Notes: a model not told the origin generated them from the letters alone. Shown: positions 16,708 to 27,780, numbered from the stretch's first letter. The stretch is 64,000 bases of DNA from Woronichinia naegeliana WA131 (GCA_025370055.1 CP073041.1:3844001-3908000), one strand, 5' to 3'. A program made the numbers and translations.

Positions 16708-18129
16708 AAACCAAATAACTTAGCACGTTCAGCCAGATAGGTTACTGTATCAGGCTTTTCTCCTCTAGCAATAGCCTTCGCTACATAGTATAGACTCCGA
16801 AACACCATCTCTACTGAGATTTTTTCTTTCGGTTGATTTAGAGCAATCGCCACTTCCCCTACCAATTGATTTAAGACCGTATAGAAAATCAAAGTGCAAA
16901 TAATCTGGATTTGGACACCATTCTTATTCCCTACCCATAAATAGGCTAGTCCTAAAAGTCTTTTCGTTAATAAAAAGGCTTCTTCGATTGTCCATCGTCT
17001 TCGATATAAATCACAGACCTCTTCGGCGGACAGTTGTTCGGGAGACAACACATTTGTTAAATACTGATACCAGATTGTTCCCCATAATACTGAGACTAAT
17101 CTCACCGGATGCTTGCAAGGATTAGAACGGTAATTTCCCATAATGATAATCTCATCTCTGTAATGACTACCTTGAGACAATACTTGTTTGGTTTTGTAAG
17201 ATGTACCCGCTCTAAATCTGGTTAGAAAAAACTTTTTAGCTTCTGTTAACAAATCAAACCACACAAAGCTAAAAAATCCCATATCTACGAGAATTAAACC
17301 ATTTTCTGGTAATTTAGCTGCCAATTCTTCACACCATATTTTATCATTTGATTTATCATTTTCTGTGTACCATAAAGTAACGGGTCTTTGGGTAAAGGCT
17401 TCCACTACCATCATTATTTTACCCCCCAATTTACTCTTTTCTTCTTTACTTATTTTCATATTTTTCCTTATCTGCTCTAGCGTTTAGCCATCTGCTATCC
17501 ACACTGCACTAAACTTTTCTCTTATTTTTTCCCATTTTTCTCCTACTTGGAGCTTCTTCCCTTTTTCGGCTGCTTTTTCTAACACTCCTTTTAGTAATAT
17601 TGCAAATATTTCGGCTGGCACATTCATCATTCTTTTTGATACTGCCTGTTTGCTTACTTTTAATGATGCTACCCATAGCAATCCCTCTTCCTCTAACAGT
17701 CTTACCGCTTCACTTATACCCGCTATTTGACGATACACTATACTTAACACTAATGCCACCATTACTGGTAAATTTAGCACCCTATCTCTCATCATTTTCT
17801 CATGAGTTCCCTGTAAATATTTTAATGGTGTAAACATTGTGGGTTCTAGTAATTCAAACAACTCTTTTGTTATTTCAGGGATTTCTACCCCTGGCTGATT
17901 TGTCTTACGACGTAAGTCTGGGTTTCCTTTTCTCCGAGGATGTTGTCTTGCCATTTGTTTTTTGCTCACTTTTTTATATACTAACCTTTTTTTCAGCCTA
18001 CTCTTACTTCCGCCTGCTTTTAGGCTAATCTTTTGTGAGTAGGCATTTTGGCTTAAGTTGACACCAATGGCAAGCCTTGCGCCCCTACAGGAAAACTTGT
18101 AATATTAATAATTTTCTCAATTTTATTGA

Positions 18130-18927
18130 ATGCGTTTACCTTCTTGTCGTGATTGTATTGGCCTCGGAATTATTGGTTTAAGTCTGATTTTTATCAGCCC
18201 CAAATCCCTCTCCCAAAGTCAAGAAACTAAAGGATCTGCTCATTTTTCCGTGATTCCCGTTCAGATTTTTATTAATGGCGCGGCTCCGTCTCCCAATACT
18301 TTTTTAAAGATTAACAACACCAGTGACGTTACCAAACGCTTTCAAGCCCAAGTATTTAGTTGGACTCAAACCGACAAAGAACCGATCCAGTTAACTCCCA
18401 GCCAAGAAATTGTTTTATTTCCCCTCTTGCTGACCATTGAAGCAGGCAAAAGTCGAGATTTACGAGTAGGAATTGTTGCACCTCCCAAGCCCGTCGAAAA
18501 AACCTATCGCATCCTCATCCAAGAGTTACCCGATGCTCAAACCCAAGAAAAGCCTAAAGGTACAGGCATTAGCTTTCTGATTAAAATGAGTGTGCCTGTT
18601 TTTGTGACCCCTGAACAACCACAAAGTCAGCCTGGCATCACTAATCTGGCCAACAACAAAGGCAAATTTTCTTTTCAGTTGAGCAATACGGGTAACGCTC
18701 ATTATATGGCTAAGGACATGCAGGTGACAGGAACGGATGCAAGCGGTAAAACCCTTTTTCAAAAATCAAGAACAGGCTGGTATGTCCTCGCAGGTAGTAC
18801 TCCACTTTATGACCTCGAATTGCCTAAAACAGATTGCCAAAAGGTGACAAATTTAACCGTTAATCTCAAAACAGATACGACAAATGTTAGCCAGAGTTTG
18901 CCAACTCCCAAAGGTATTTGTCCTTAA
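18130..18927 (+). CDS. Periplasmic fimbrial chaperone, PapD-like
   Basis: 265 residues. N-terminal signal peptide (GLGIIGLSLIFISPKSLSQ) for export to the periplasm. An immunoglobulin-like PapD N-domain follows: HFSVIPVQIFI, LKINNTSD, LFPLLLTIEAGKSRDLRVG (edge strand that zips subunits), KTYRILIQELP. The second domain ends GSTPLYDLELP. It should donate a strand to SCPU subunits and deliver them to the usher encoded next. The usher start is 10 bp after its stop. IS-E lies only 65 bp upstream, so the operon promoter is probably lost or replaced. Intact ORF. Confidence 0.88.
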   Translation: MRLPSCRDCIGLGIIGLSLIFISPKSLSQSQETKGSAHFSVIPVQIFINGAAPSPNTFLKINNTSDVTKRFQAQVFSWTQTDKEPIQLTPSQEIVLFPLLLTIEAGKSRDLRVGIVAPPKPVEKTYRILIQELPDAQTQEKPKGTGISFLIKMSVPVFVTPEQPQSQPGITNLANNKGKFSFQLSNTGNAHYMAKDMQVTGTDASGKTLFQKSRTGWYVLAGSTPLYDLELPKTDCQKVTNLTVNLKTDTTNVSQSLPTPKGICP

Positions 18928-19984
18928 AAGAAATAGTGTGAACTTTAACAAAAGTATCTGGATAAAGATTTTAGGTATCATCATCACCAGTTTTTTTTTA
19001 GTTGCCTTACCCCTACGAGCCGAAGAACAAAATGTTCTGCTGGATTTAGTAATCAATCAAAACCAACAAAATCCTAGTCTGGTGATTTTAGAAGGGGAAA
19101 AAGTTTGGGTTAAAACCCAGGATTTAGAAACCGCAGGACTGGAAAATTTTATTGGTGAACAAAAACTAATTAAAGGAGAAAATTATACTGCCTTAAATTC
19201 TCTCAATAAAATTCTCAGCTATCAAATTAACCTCGAAAAATTTAGCCTAGACCTAACCGTTCAAACCGATTATTTAAAATTAAATATTATTGACCTTTAT
19301 CAAAGTAATCGTCCCGATAATATGGTCTATACCGAAGATTCCAGCTTTTTTCTTAACTATAGCGTGGGAACGATCGCTCTCAGTCAACTGATTGTCGCGG
19401 GAGAAATAGCTTGGAATTGGGATAATGTGTTGTTGTATAGCAATATTAATATCGGTTCAGATCGCAACACCGTTCGAGGATTGAGCAATATTACTCTCGA
19501 TAATCGAGAAGATCAAACCCGTTGGATTATTGGCGATAACTTTATTAGCACAGGCGATCTGGGCGGCGGCGGTTACATTGGCGGTGTCACCTATACCACA
19601 GAGCGTAGCCTTGATCCCTATCAGCCCTACTCGCCATTTGTGGATATTCCTGGAGAAGTTGCCCTACCCTCCACTGCCACGCTTTACATTAATGAACGTC
19701 AAGTCCGCCAAATTGACCTCTCCCCTGGCCCCTTTATTCTTAAAAATTTATCCGTACCAACGGGAGTAAGCCGTGTCAGTTTAAAAGTCAAAGATAGTAC
19801 AGGTCAAGAAAAAAATTTTGACTATCCCAGCTATGCCATCACCCAATTTATTCCTCCTGGCAAAACCGAATTTGTTTATGGCTTAGGAATACGTCGTAAT
19901 AATCTCAATAATGATAGTTGGGGTTATGGGACACCCCTTGCCACAACCTACAACAACTCCATTTTTCTGTCGCCTGGAGACTTG

Positions 19985-21261
19985 GGAACTGGTATCGTCT
20001 GATCAAAGTTGGAAAAAGTTATGGTGTAAGGCTTTGAGAAAATAGAAAAATAGTTTAAGACTAGACATCGGCCCGTTATTATTATACTATTATTATTGTC
20101 ATTATATCAAAGAAGAAGGAAACAGAAAACAATGTCAATATTAAAGAAAAGCTCTATGGAAATCCTGAATGATGTTGGCTTGTGCCAAGAGAAAGAGGAT
20201 GCCTTATTCAAGAAAAACTGTCCTCATTGCTATAGTGAAAACGTAAAAATACATTCTCATTATCAAACGAAAGGTAACGGGGAACGTAAAATGTTCATTT
20301 GTCAAGAATGTAGTTCTTGTTTTGCTGAGACTTATGGTAGCGTAATCGCTGGCTTAGAAACCCCATTAAGTGAAATTGTAAAAGTATTAAAAGCCAGAAT
20401 GGAAGGAATAGGATTAAATGCAGCAGCTCGAGCATTCGGCTACGCGAAAACAACAATATTGAATTGGGAAAAGAAATTATCAGGATTACAAGAGACATTA
20501 TTTTTATACGCCTTAGTGAATGAATTTGTTAAATTAGTAATAGAAGGGGATGAACTATACACAAAAGTTGGAAAAAATAAAGAAGCAAGTGCCTCTGAGG
20601 GGTGGACAATCGTGCTCATGGAGAGGGCTAGCCGCTTTATTTGGCATTTAAAATGTGGTCGAAAAGAGCAGAAATTATTTCTAGAAGCAATGATGACGGT
20701 AGCGGAATTATTTGAAAGGAGTGCAGAATCTCTCCAGTTATTTACAGATGGAGAAAAGCGATATAGTCAACTGCTATTTGATATTTGTCACGAAGTATTA
20801 AGGACTGGAAAGCGAGGTCGTCCCACCAAAGTATTACCGAAGGGTATGGTGGTAAGACTAAAAAATAAGAGTAGTAAACGTCGAGATTCTGAGGGTAAAC
20901 TCAAGAAAGTAGAAACTCCGAAACCAGAACATCCTGAGACAACAGAAAAACCAGAAGAAAAGGACGTCCATGCCAACCACGTTGAGGCATTTAATAGTGC
21001 TATCCGACGCTATTTATCTGCCTTTCGTCGTCGTACAAATACTTATGCTAAATCTGTTGTGGGATTACAGCGAGTCCTAGATATTTTCTGGATGGTTCAT
21101 AACTTTGTTCGCAGCCATTTTACTACGAGAAAAGTTCCTGCTGTAGCTCTCGGTATAATTGAAAAAGGGTTAACTTGGGAGGACTTACTCCAAGTTCGCC
21201 TGATTTCTTGAACCTCTCGTATTGCAACGTTTGTAGCTTCTAGCTAGACGATACCAGTGCC
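19985..21261 (+). mobile_element. IS-G (IS1-like, 1,277 bp)
   Basis: Ends GGAACTGGTATCGTCT and GGCACTGGTATCGTCT (complement of right end), flanked by 8-bp GAGACTTG at 19977-19984 and 21262-21269. Removing the element plus one repeat restores the usher frame (SPGDL|NIQQN), confirming the ends. Confidence 0.92.
20132..21211 (+). CDS. IS1-like transposase with zinc ribbon
   Basis: 359 residues from ATG 20132 (an upstream TTG would add 12 residues). N-terminal zinc ribbon CPHC...CQEC, then a helix-turn-helix (GLNAAARAFGYAKTTILNWEKKL), and acidic catalytic motifs IEGDELYT, LFTDGEKRY and HVEAFNSAIRR. A Lys/Glu-rich spacer near residues 240-290 separates the last two. Single-frame, unlike classical insAB. 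Family assignment rests on the ribbon, the motif order and the 8-bp duplication. Confidence 0.75.
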   Translation: MSILKKSSMEILNDVGLCQEKEDALFKKNCPHCYSENVKIHSHYQTKGNGERKMFICQECSSCFAETYGSVIAGLETPLSEIVKVLKARMEGIGLNAAARAFGYAKTTILNWEKKLSGLQETLFLYALVNEFVKLVIEGDELYTKVGKNKEASASEGWTIVLMERASRFIWHLKCGRKEQKLFLEAMMTVAELFERSAESLQLFTDGEKRYSQLLFDICHEVLRTGKRGRPTKVLPKGMVVRLKNKSSKRRDSEGKLKKVETPKPEHPETTEKPEEKDVHANHVEAFNSAIRRYLSAFRRRTNTYAKSVVGLQRVLDIFWMVHNFVRSHFTTRKVPAVALGIIEKGLTWEDLLQVRLIS

Positions 21262-22667
21262 GAGACTTGAATATTCAACAAAATTCCCTGCTTTTTCTCG
21301 GAAAACAAAGATATGGCATTAGCAATAATTTATCGGCGGGGTTTCGAGTCGAAGCGGCCCCAAACTTTTTAAATGGGGGCGTACAAATGACAACCCGTTT
21401 ACCCCTGGGAGAAATTAACCTGAGTGCGGCGGTGAGTGAATTTCAAGGACGGTTTGGCAGTGCTGCCGCTTTGTCCTATTCCACATCGGGAGCCGATGCC
21501 AGTATTTCGGCATTGATTCGTATTCTTAGCCCTCAATATGCCAATGCCAGTCTCTTACCGACCAGCGATCGCAATCTGTTGGAATTTAACCTGGCGGGCA
21601 GTCTTAATCTGGGTCGTGCAGTGAGAATATATGCGCTTCACTCTTCTGCACCCAGTCGTTATCAAAATTTTACGCAACGGGACACAATCGGACTGAGTAT
21701 TAACCTCAACTCCCAAATGACCATTAACCTATCAGGTTCTCGTTATTTGAATCAGGGACAGGAACCCGATAATCAATTATTTTTGGGTTTGAATTACTTT
21801 TTAGGAAATAATCGCACCTCTTCTTTAACCTTTCAACAACAATCTGGCAAAAACAGCATGGTGGCGGCGGTGCAACAGCCCTTACCGACTCAAACAGGTT
21901 TTGGCTTTTTGTTACGGGGCAATGCAACGGATAATCAGGATACCAGTACAAGTCTTACTCTCCAGTATCAAGCACCCTTTGGACTCTATGGCTTAACCTT
22001 CGAGAGTCTTAACCAAAATAGCCCAATTAATTTTAATATTGCGGGGTCTTTAGTGTTTTTAGATGGTCGTTTGTATGCGAGTCGGCCCATTCAAAATAGT
22101 TTTGCCTTAGTACAAATTCCTGATGTCCCTGGAGTCGTTACCTATGTTAATGGGCAGGATTATGGAACAACTAATAAACAAGGTTATGTATTCTTACCTA
22201 ATTTACAACCCAATTATGGCAATCAAATTCGGATTTCGGCGGATAATTTACCGCTTGCTTATAACACCATTGGCACTTCCCAGGTGATTGCGCCGCCCTA
22301 TCGAGGAGGAGGAATTATTCGGTTTGTGGTAGAGAAAACCCAGGCGGTAACGGGTTTATTGCGAGTTAAAAAGGGTAAAGAAACTTTGATTCCAGGCTAT
22401 GGAGAAATTTCAGTAGAGGGTAATGCTCAAGTATCGCCAATTGGCAAAGAAGGGGAATTTTATTTAGATAATTTGAAACCAGGAACTTATCAGGTCAAAA
22501 TTGATTTTAAAGAGGGGATTTGTCAGTTTCCCTTGGAAGTTCCTACTTCGGAAGCGATCGTTAGTCAATTAGGAACTTTAACTTGTACTTTATCTCCTTA
22601 AATAATTTTATGTTTAATTTTTTCTTGTTTTCTAAATACAGCACTTTATGGTTAAATCTCGTACAGG

Positions 22668-22695
22668 GTAGGGACATAATATATTATGTCCCTAC
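22668..22695. terminator. 28-bp perfect palindrome downstream of the usher
   Basis: Two 14-nt arms starting GTAGGGACATAATA with no loop, 66 bp after the usher stop. It can act as a bidirectional transcription barrier or be a small palindromic repeat. No other gene lies between 22602 and 22936. Confidence 0.6.
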
Positions 22696-22936
22696 AAAGA
22701 TTTATCCGTCGTTACAACGCAATTTGCCGTATCCCAATTCTGAAAGTTTTAATTTACCCCCTTGTATCTTAAAGGAAGAGTGGTAGACCGATTCCCCCTT
22801 GGTTATAAAAGCCGAGATTTAGTCTAGGTCGCCACTCATCAATCCTTCAAAAACTCGAAAAATCGAGAGGGTCTCGAACCCGTAGTGAACAAGGTCGAGT
22901 AATGAAGATAAAAACTCAAAGTAAAGGGGTAAAAGC

Positions 22937-23312
22937 ATGGAAACTCAAGTAGCAAGCCAATGGGTTGGTATAGACGTCAGCAAAGCCAAGTTGGACATAG
23001 CTTTACGTCCAGCGAATAAGGTTTTGCAAGTAACCAATCAAGAGTCAGGCTGGCAGGAATTAAGCGAACAACTCAAAAAATACAAAATTGAGTTAATCAT
23101 CATCGAATCAACAGGAGGAATGGAAAGAGGAGTGGCTCACAAGCTGCAAAAAGAGGAATTCAAGGTAGCAGTGATTAATCCCAAAAGAGCCAGAGATTTT
23201 GCCAAGGCATCAGGTCGTCTAGCGAAAACGGACAAAATAGATGCCGAGGTATTAGCCCATTTTGGAGAAGCCTTGCAACCAAGCCCAAAACCGTTAGCAT
23301 CAGAATCTCAAG
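22937..23312 (+). pseudogene. IS110-family transposase, N-terminal fragment
   Basis: The DEDD N-domain is clear: QWVGIDVSKAKLDIAL (Asp of RuvC-like motif 1), IIIESTGGMERGVAHKL, VINPKRARDFAKASGRLAKTDKIDAEVLAHF. It is cut after about 125 codons by IS-B at 23313. The 22800-22936 stretch is its 5' non-coding end. The missing C-terminal half is not found nearby. Confidence 0.85.
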
Positions 23313-23650
23313 GGGTGTGACCTTTAGTTGATGAAGGAAAAGAAAAGTGTTAACATGAGATGAAAAGTGACAAAGAGGAAACAATGATGACAGCAAAACT
23401 AATTAATGTAGAGGGTTCAAAGATAAAAATAGAACTAACATTAGAACTAAGTCGTTCAATGTTGGATACAGAAATAAATATTCAAAAAGGCTTAAACGAA
23501 GTAGGTTGCATCGCCAGCAAAGAAGCCTTGAAATATTTAGATACAGATGGTTCACCCTTAAAAATCGGTGAAGAAATCTGGAAGAGTAAGGGAGAGCAAC
23601 CGAAAGAATATCAAACACCTTATGGTGAGGTTATAGTGAATCGTCATGTA
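23313..23650 (+). mobile_element. IS-B copy 2, 5' fragment (338 bp)
   Basis: Starts with the normal GGGTGTGACC end and runs through the first 97 codons of the transposase N-terminal frame, then meets IS-D at a TA in CATGTATA. The rest of IS-B does not appear on the other side of IS-D. Confidence 0.88.
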
Positions 23651-24781
23651 TACTGAACACGGTCACAAGTTGCGAATTTTAAAAATAAGAGATAATATAG
23701 TAAAAATAGAAAAAGTAGTCAAGAGGCTGAGAAATGATTAAGTTAGAATTTACGGAAGAAGACAAAAGACTGTTGTCTTACGGTCGGTTTAATCACCCGC
23801 ATCCTAGAGTACAGCTAAAGATGGAAGTTTTATGGTTAAAAAGTCAGGGATTATCTCATCAAAAAATTGCTCAATTCGCAGGAGTTTCAGTAAATACGGT
23901 GACAAGCTATATCCGTGATTATCAAGAGGGCGGGATAGAAAAACTAAAAGAAATAAAATTTAATCGCCCGAAAAGCGAGTTAACAGAGCATCAAGGGACA
24001 ATTGAGGCATATTTTGAGTCAAATCCACCAGCAACAATAAATGAAGCAGTAAAAAGAATAGAAGAATTAACGGGAATAAAAAGAAGTCCAACGCAAGTCA
24101 GAAAATTTTTAAAGTCAATAGGAATGAGGTGTCTAAAGGTGGGAACAATTCCATCAAAAGCAGATGTAGAAGCTCAGGATAGCTATAGAGAAAAAGAGCT
24201 AGAACCAAGGCTAGAAGAGGCAAAAGCAGGAAAAAGGGCAGTTTTCTTTGTAGATGCCTCTCATTTTGTAATGGGAGCATTTGTAAATTTTATATGGTGC
24301 TTCAAAAGGATTTTTATTAAGTCACCATCAGGGAGAAAACGTTTTAATGTGTTAGGAGCATTAAATGCAATTACCCATGAAGTAATTATGGTAACGAACA
24401 GTTCTTATATTACGGGAACTCAGGTTTGTGAACTCCTAGAAAAGATAGCAGAATTAGGACTATTAATACCGATTACGTTGGTATTAGACAATGCTCGTTA
24501 TCAAAAATGCCGAATTGTGCAGGAGTTGGCAGAATCATTAGGAATAGAGTTACTGTACTTACCTCCTTATTCTCCTAACTTGAATTTAATTGAAAGACTG
24601 TGGAAGTTTGTGAAAAAGAAGTGTTTATACGCAAAATATTATGAAGATTTTACGCAGTTTTCTGCAGCAATTTCAGGATGTCTTGAAGATGCTAACGTAA
24701 AATATAAGGAGGAGCTTGATTCTTTGCTCACCTTACGATTTCAACGCTTTGATAAATCTCAGATTATGAACGTTTGAAGTA
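23651..24781 (+). mobile_element. IS-D copy 2 (IS630), with unmatched flanks
   Basis: Full 1,131 bp (TACTGAACACGGTCAC to GTTTGAAGTA) with TA on both sides. The left flank is IS-B and the right flank is IS-C internal sequence (GAACGGACAGAACTGCCC). This is not one target but a recombination junction between two IS-D copies. Confidence 0.9.
23734..24777 (+). CDS. IS630 family transposase (IS-D copy 2)
   Basis: 347 residues, intact, protein identical or nearly so to the copy at 12890. A few synonymous changes at DNA level and the CTGAACACGG end variant put it in a slightly different sublineage, shared with copy 4. Confidence 0.93.
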   Translation: MIKLEFTEEDKRLLSYGRFNHPHPRVQLKMEVLWLKSQGLSHQKIAQFAGVSVNTVTSYIRDYQEGGIEKLKEIKFNRPKSELTEHQGTIEAYFESNPPATINEAVKRIEELTGIKRSPTQVRKFLKSIGMRCLKVGTIPSKADVEAQDSYREKELEPRLEEAKAGKRAVFFVDASHFVMGAFVNFIWCFKRIFIKSPSGRKRFNVLGALNAITHEVIMVTNSSYITGTQVCELLEKIAELGLLIPITLVLDNARYQKCRIVQELAESLGIELLYLPPYSPNLNLIERLWKFVKKKCLYAKYYEDFTQFSAAISGCLEDANVKYKEELDSLLTLRFQRFDKSQIMNV

Positions 24782-25425
24782 TAGAACGGACAGAACTGCC
24801 CTTAGCTCAAGCTCAGTCAGAGAGTGCGGGGGTCAGTATAGATGGGGGAAAGATTTGTCTGCGGGGCGAGGAGAAGGAAGGGGGACAGTGGCGAGATTAT
24901 AAACTGGTGAGTCTTCATGGCAATGTCTGTGAAGCCTTTTTCCAAGACCCAGAGGGCTTAAAGAATTGGAGCAATGTTCAACCTTTGTCCCCAATAGTGA
25001 CCTTTTTGGGAGATGGTCATCCCGCAATCTGGAATGCGGTAGAGAGTTTCGCCACTCAATCGTGGCTGATACGACGAGAGGTGTTGGATTGGTATCATCT
25101 CAAGGAGAATCTGTTCAAAGTGGGTGGCTCTCTCAAACGGCTAGAAGCAGTGGAGCATTTACTGTGGCGGGGTTTTGTGAACAAGGCAATAGATGCGTTT
25201 GATGGAGTCAAAAGCAAGAGGGCAAAGAATTTTCAAGCCTATTTGACGAAGCATTATCAGCGTATCCCTGATTACCAATACTATCAACAGCTTGGTATTG
25301 TGATTGGTTCTGGTGATGTGGAGTCTAAGATTAAACAGGTGGGAGCTAGGGTTAAATTGTCGGGAGCACGTTGGCATCTTCATAATGTTTCTCGTATTCT
25401 TCGGCTACGATGTGCTTATCTCAAT

Positions 25426-26815
25426 GGGTGTGACCTTTAGTTGATGAAGGAAAAGAAAAGTGTTAACATGAGATGAAAAGTGACAAAGAGGAAACAATGA
25501 TGACAGCAAAACTAATTAATGTAGAGGGTTCAAAGATAAAAATAGAACTAACATTAGAACTCAGTCGTTCAATGTTGGATACAGAAATAAATATTCAAAA
25601 AGGCTTAAACGAAGTAGGTTGCATCGCCAGCAAAGAAGCCTTGAAATATTTAGATACAGATGGTTCACCCTTAAAAATCGGTGAAGAAATCTGGAAGAGT
25701 AAGGGAGAGCAACCGAAAGAATATCAAACACCTTATGGTGAGGTTATAGTGAATCGTCATGTATATCAGCGTTCACCTTTGAGGAAAAACGTATTGCCCC
25801 TTAGAAAGAGAAGCAAGGATAATCATAACATCAACGCCATTATTGGCAAAACAGGTATCCTCAAAAATGTCAGGGATGGCAGGCAAAGAGGTGAAAAATG
25901 ATTTATTAGAAAATCATGGTAGAAAAGTAGCGCTATCCTATATCCAAAGATTGAGTGAAGCAGTAGGAAGTGTGGTACAGGCAAAAGAAGAAGCGTGGAG
26001 TTATGCCCCGCCCAAGGAGGATAGCCAAATTGCAACAGTGGGAATAGGATTAGATGGAACCTGTATGCTGATGTGTGAGGATGGCTACCGTGAAGCAATG
26101 GTGGGAACCGTTTCCCTATACGATAGTGAGGGAGAACGTCAACAGACAATCTATCTAGGTGCGGCACCAGAGTACGGAAAAAAGAGTTTTCTAGAAAGAT
26201 TGGAAAGAGAAATTGAGCGAGCGAAAAACCGTTATCCAGAGGCAAAATTTGTCGGTATAGCAGATGGTGCAGAATCAAATTGGAAGTTTTTAGAAAAGCA
26301 GACGGAAGAACAGATATTAGATTTCTATCATGCCTCTGGTTACTTAGGAGCGTTGGCAGAAGCGTTGCATCCGAATACCGTGTCAAAACAAAAAGAATGG
26401 TTGACTGAAAATTGTCGAGAACTCAAGCATGAAAAAGGAAAAGCAGGAGAACTGCTAAATCTGATGAAAGAAGTCAAAGAAGAAAAAAGTCATTCTAAGA
26501 ATCTTACCGAGAAACTACAAGCGGCGATTACTTATTACGAGAATCATCAGCATCAAATGGATTATGCTGAATACTTAGAGAAAAAGTATCCGATTGGTTC
26601 AGGTGTTACGGAAGCAGCTTGTAAGACGTTGGTCAAACAACGATTATGTTGTTCAGGAATGCGATGGAAGGAAAAAGGAGCAGGAATTATTTTGAGCCTA
26701 CGAGCTTTGGTATTGACCAAGGAACGATGGAGTCAATTTTGGGCAAAACTTGATCAATATGGGTTCCCTGTAGAACCCTGATTACAACAGCTTTTATCAA
26801 CTAAAGGTCGCACCC
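25426..26815 (+). mobile_element. IS-B copy 3 (1,390 bp)
   Basis: Complete, with 8-bp ATCTCAAT repeats at 25418-25425 and 26816-26823 inside IS-C copy 2. Confidence 0.93.
25473..26781 (+). CDS. ISKra4-family transposase, two frames (IS-B copy 3)
   Basis: Same two-frame layout as at 15365 (first frame 25473-25901, second to 26781). Several substitutions relative to copy 1 (for example KFVGIADG for TLVGIADG) cluster in the middle, suggesting a second IS-B sublineage or gene conversion. No new stop codons. Confidence 0.8.
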
Positions 26816-26872
26816 ATCTCAATCACTCTCCTCTTTTGAGTGTCAATGTATTATCTTAAGTGGGATGCACCC

Positions 26873-27083
26873 CTTCCAGATATACTTTCTTTCCCAATAG
26901 GGATAAATCCCGAACCAAATTATACTCTATTTGATTTATATCTTCCAATTCTTTATGACAATTTGGACATTCCATTACTTCGTTTTTCATTTTTAATTTT
27001 AAGAACAAAGCACCATCTATTTCTCGATAGTTTACGACTGTTACCTTTGGCAAACCTAGTAGCTCATCCAAGTTTATCCACAT
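26873..27083 (-). pseudogene. ISL3-like transposase, N-terminal fragment
   Basis: MWINLDELLGLPKVTVVNY, then a zinc-finger-like CPNCHKELEDI and VRDLSLLGKKVYLE, the usual start of ISL3 proteins. It is cut by IS-C at 26872. The 27084-27127 leader is its 5' end. Confidence 0.7.
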
Positions 27084-27127
27084 ACTCCACCTCCTACTGT
27101 GGTATTACTATTATACACTTTCCACAC

Positions 27128-27485
27128 AGTTGGGGGAAGAGCCTAATCTAGAGGGAATAAATCTAGAGGCAGAACGACTATCAACGCTATTAATTGTGGC
27201 AGCGATTGCCCATACAAGTGCAATTCTACAAGGTCAAATGGTCAAGAGAAAGGGAATTCAAAAATATGTGGTCAGACCAGAATCGAAAAGAACGAGTAAA
27301 CGTCGTCACAGTAGCTTTTATGTAGGTCAACACCTCCATTTGTGGCTGGGACTACGGCAGATGTATGAAAAAATAATTCAAGAGCTAATGCAAATTAGTC
27401 GTCATCGGTTAAAGGATTACATTCGAGGTCAGAGGGCTATGGAGCTTGCTATGTCTGTCTTCTAGCTATCTTGTCGCCCCAGCAG
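27128..27485 (+). pseudogene. IS-F (IS4-like) 3' fragment
   Basis: Encodes the last about 112 residues (AERLSTLLIVAAIAHTSAIL, KRTSKRRHSSFYVGQHLHLW, stop at 27463-27465) and the terminal CTTGTCGCCCCAGCAG. It matches the longer IS-F at 45871-50762 in the opposite orientation. Confidence 0.85.
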
Positions 27486-27570
27486 GGAAAAAATAGAAGA
27501 GTGGAAAGAGAAAAATCTAGAAATATTTTGGTTGCCAGCTTATTCACCAAAATTTAATTTAATTGAAAAT
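27486..27570 (+). pseudogene. Fragment of a second IS630-type transposase
   Basis: Reads KIEEWKEKNLEIFWLPAYSP then KFNLIEN, the Glu-containing C-terminal motif of IS630 proteins. It differs from IS-D (PPYSPNLNLIERLWKF), so another family member was once here. Confidence 0.65.
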
Positions 27571-27576
27571 ACTTTT

Positions 27577-27721
27577 GATGGATTTTATCACTTACTTCTC
27601 CACACCGAGGACAAATTGCTTTCTCATTTCTTCCTTTTACATGGAAATATATACCAATATCTTCAATGTGTTGGCACCACTCAATAATTATGTCTTTTAG
27701 GTTCAGAATTTTGTCTAGCAT
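27577..27721 (-). pseudogene. ISL3-like transposase, second N-terminal fragment
   Basis: About 48 codons: MLDKILNLKDIIIEWCQHIE, FHVKGRNEKAICPRCGEVSD. Too short for the usual gene callers. The rest is absent. Confidence 0.65.
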
Positions 27722-27780
27722 TGTTTTTTTCTCATAGCTTTTCTCTTCTCATTTTAGGATAAAGTTAGATTTTATACAAT

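Larger units (their letters stand above)
15231..17969 (-). pseudogene. IS4-family transposase, one internal stop and IS-B insertion
   Basis: The N-terminal part (17969-17487) ends at an in-frame TAA right after VWIADG, the first catalytic Asp region. The frame continues TLEQIRK, then MKISKEEKSKLGG onward, with LILVDMGFF and YRRRWTIEEAF (the IS4 Y-R-E motif). The C-terminus continues beyond IS-B as FGLVKAERKRHREKAALNQQ to the stop at 15231. The partial copy at 34910-35625 has the same stop, so the lesion predates duplication or the codon is read through. Confidence 0.85.
15228..18064 (-). mobile_element. IS-E copy 1 (IS4-like) with IS-B nested inside
   Basis: Bounded by GTGTCAACTTAA at 15228 and its complement ending at 18064. 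Net length about 1,439 bp after removing IS-B and its duplication. No clear target repeat: flanks are TTCATCC and CAATGGC. It separates the pilus subunits from their chaperone and usher. Confidence 0.8.
18938..22601 (+). pseudogene. Outer-membrane usher (FimD/PapC-like), split by IS-G
   Basis: Preferred start GTG 18938, 10 bp after the chaperone. Signal peptide IIITSFFLVALPLRAEE. The N-terminal domain (VLLDLVINQNQQN) is followed by beta-barrel and plug blocks: NRPDNMVYTEDSSFF, LSNITLDNREDQTRW, GGYIGGVTYTTERSLDPY and PGPFILKNLSVPTGVSRVSL. IS-G interrupts after 19984. The gene resumes at 21270 in the same frame and continues with barrel strands and a C-terminal domain (GYGEISVEGNAQVSPIGKEG, TYQVKIDF) to 22601. 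Rejoined it is 792 residues, normal for an usher. It would form the pore that secretes and polymerises the SCPU fibre. Confidence 0.9.
24782..26872 (+). mobile_element. IS-C copy 2, 5'-truncated and split by IS-B
   Basis: The sequence equals IS-C copy 1 from its internal TAGAACGG (9398) to the right end. The coding part covers the last two thirds of ORF2 up to CAYLN, then IS-B (25426-26815), then the 3' tail ending GGATGCACCC at 26872. The left 485 bp are missing because of the IS-D junction. Confidence 0.88.

Noticed and set aside
22980-23312. IS110 fragment as an active bridge-RNA system
   Set aside because: Both IS110 copies in the window lack part of the catalytic protein or are split several times, and the non-coding ends are incomplete.
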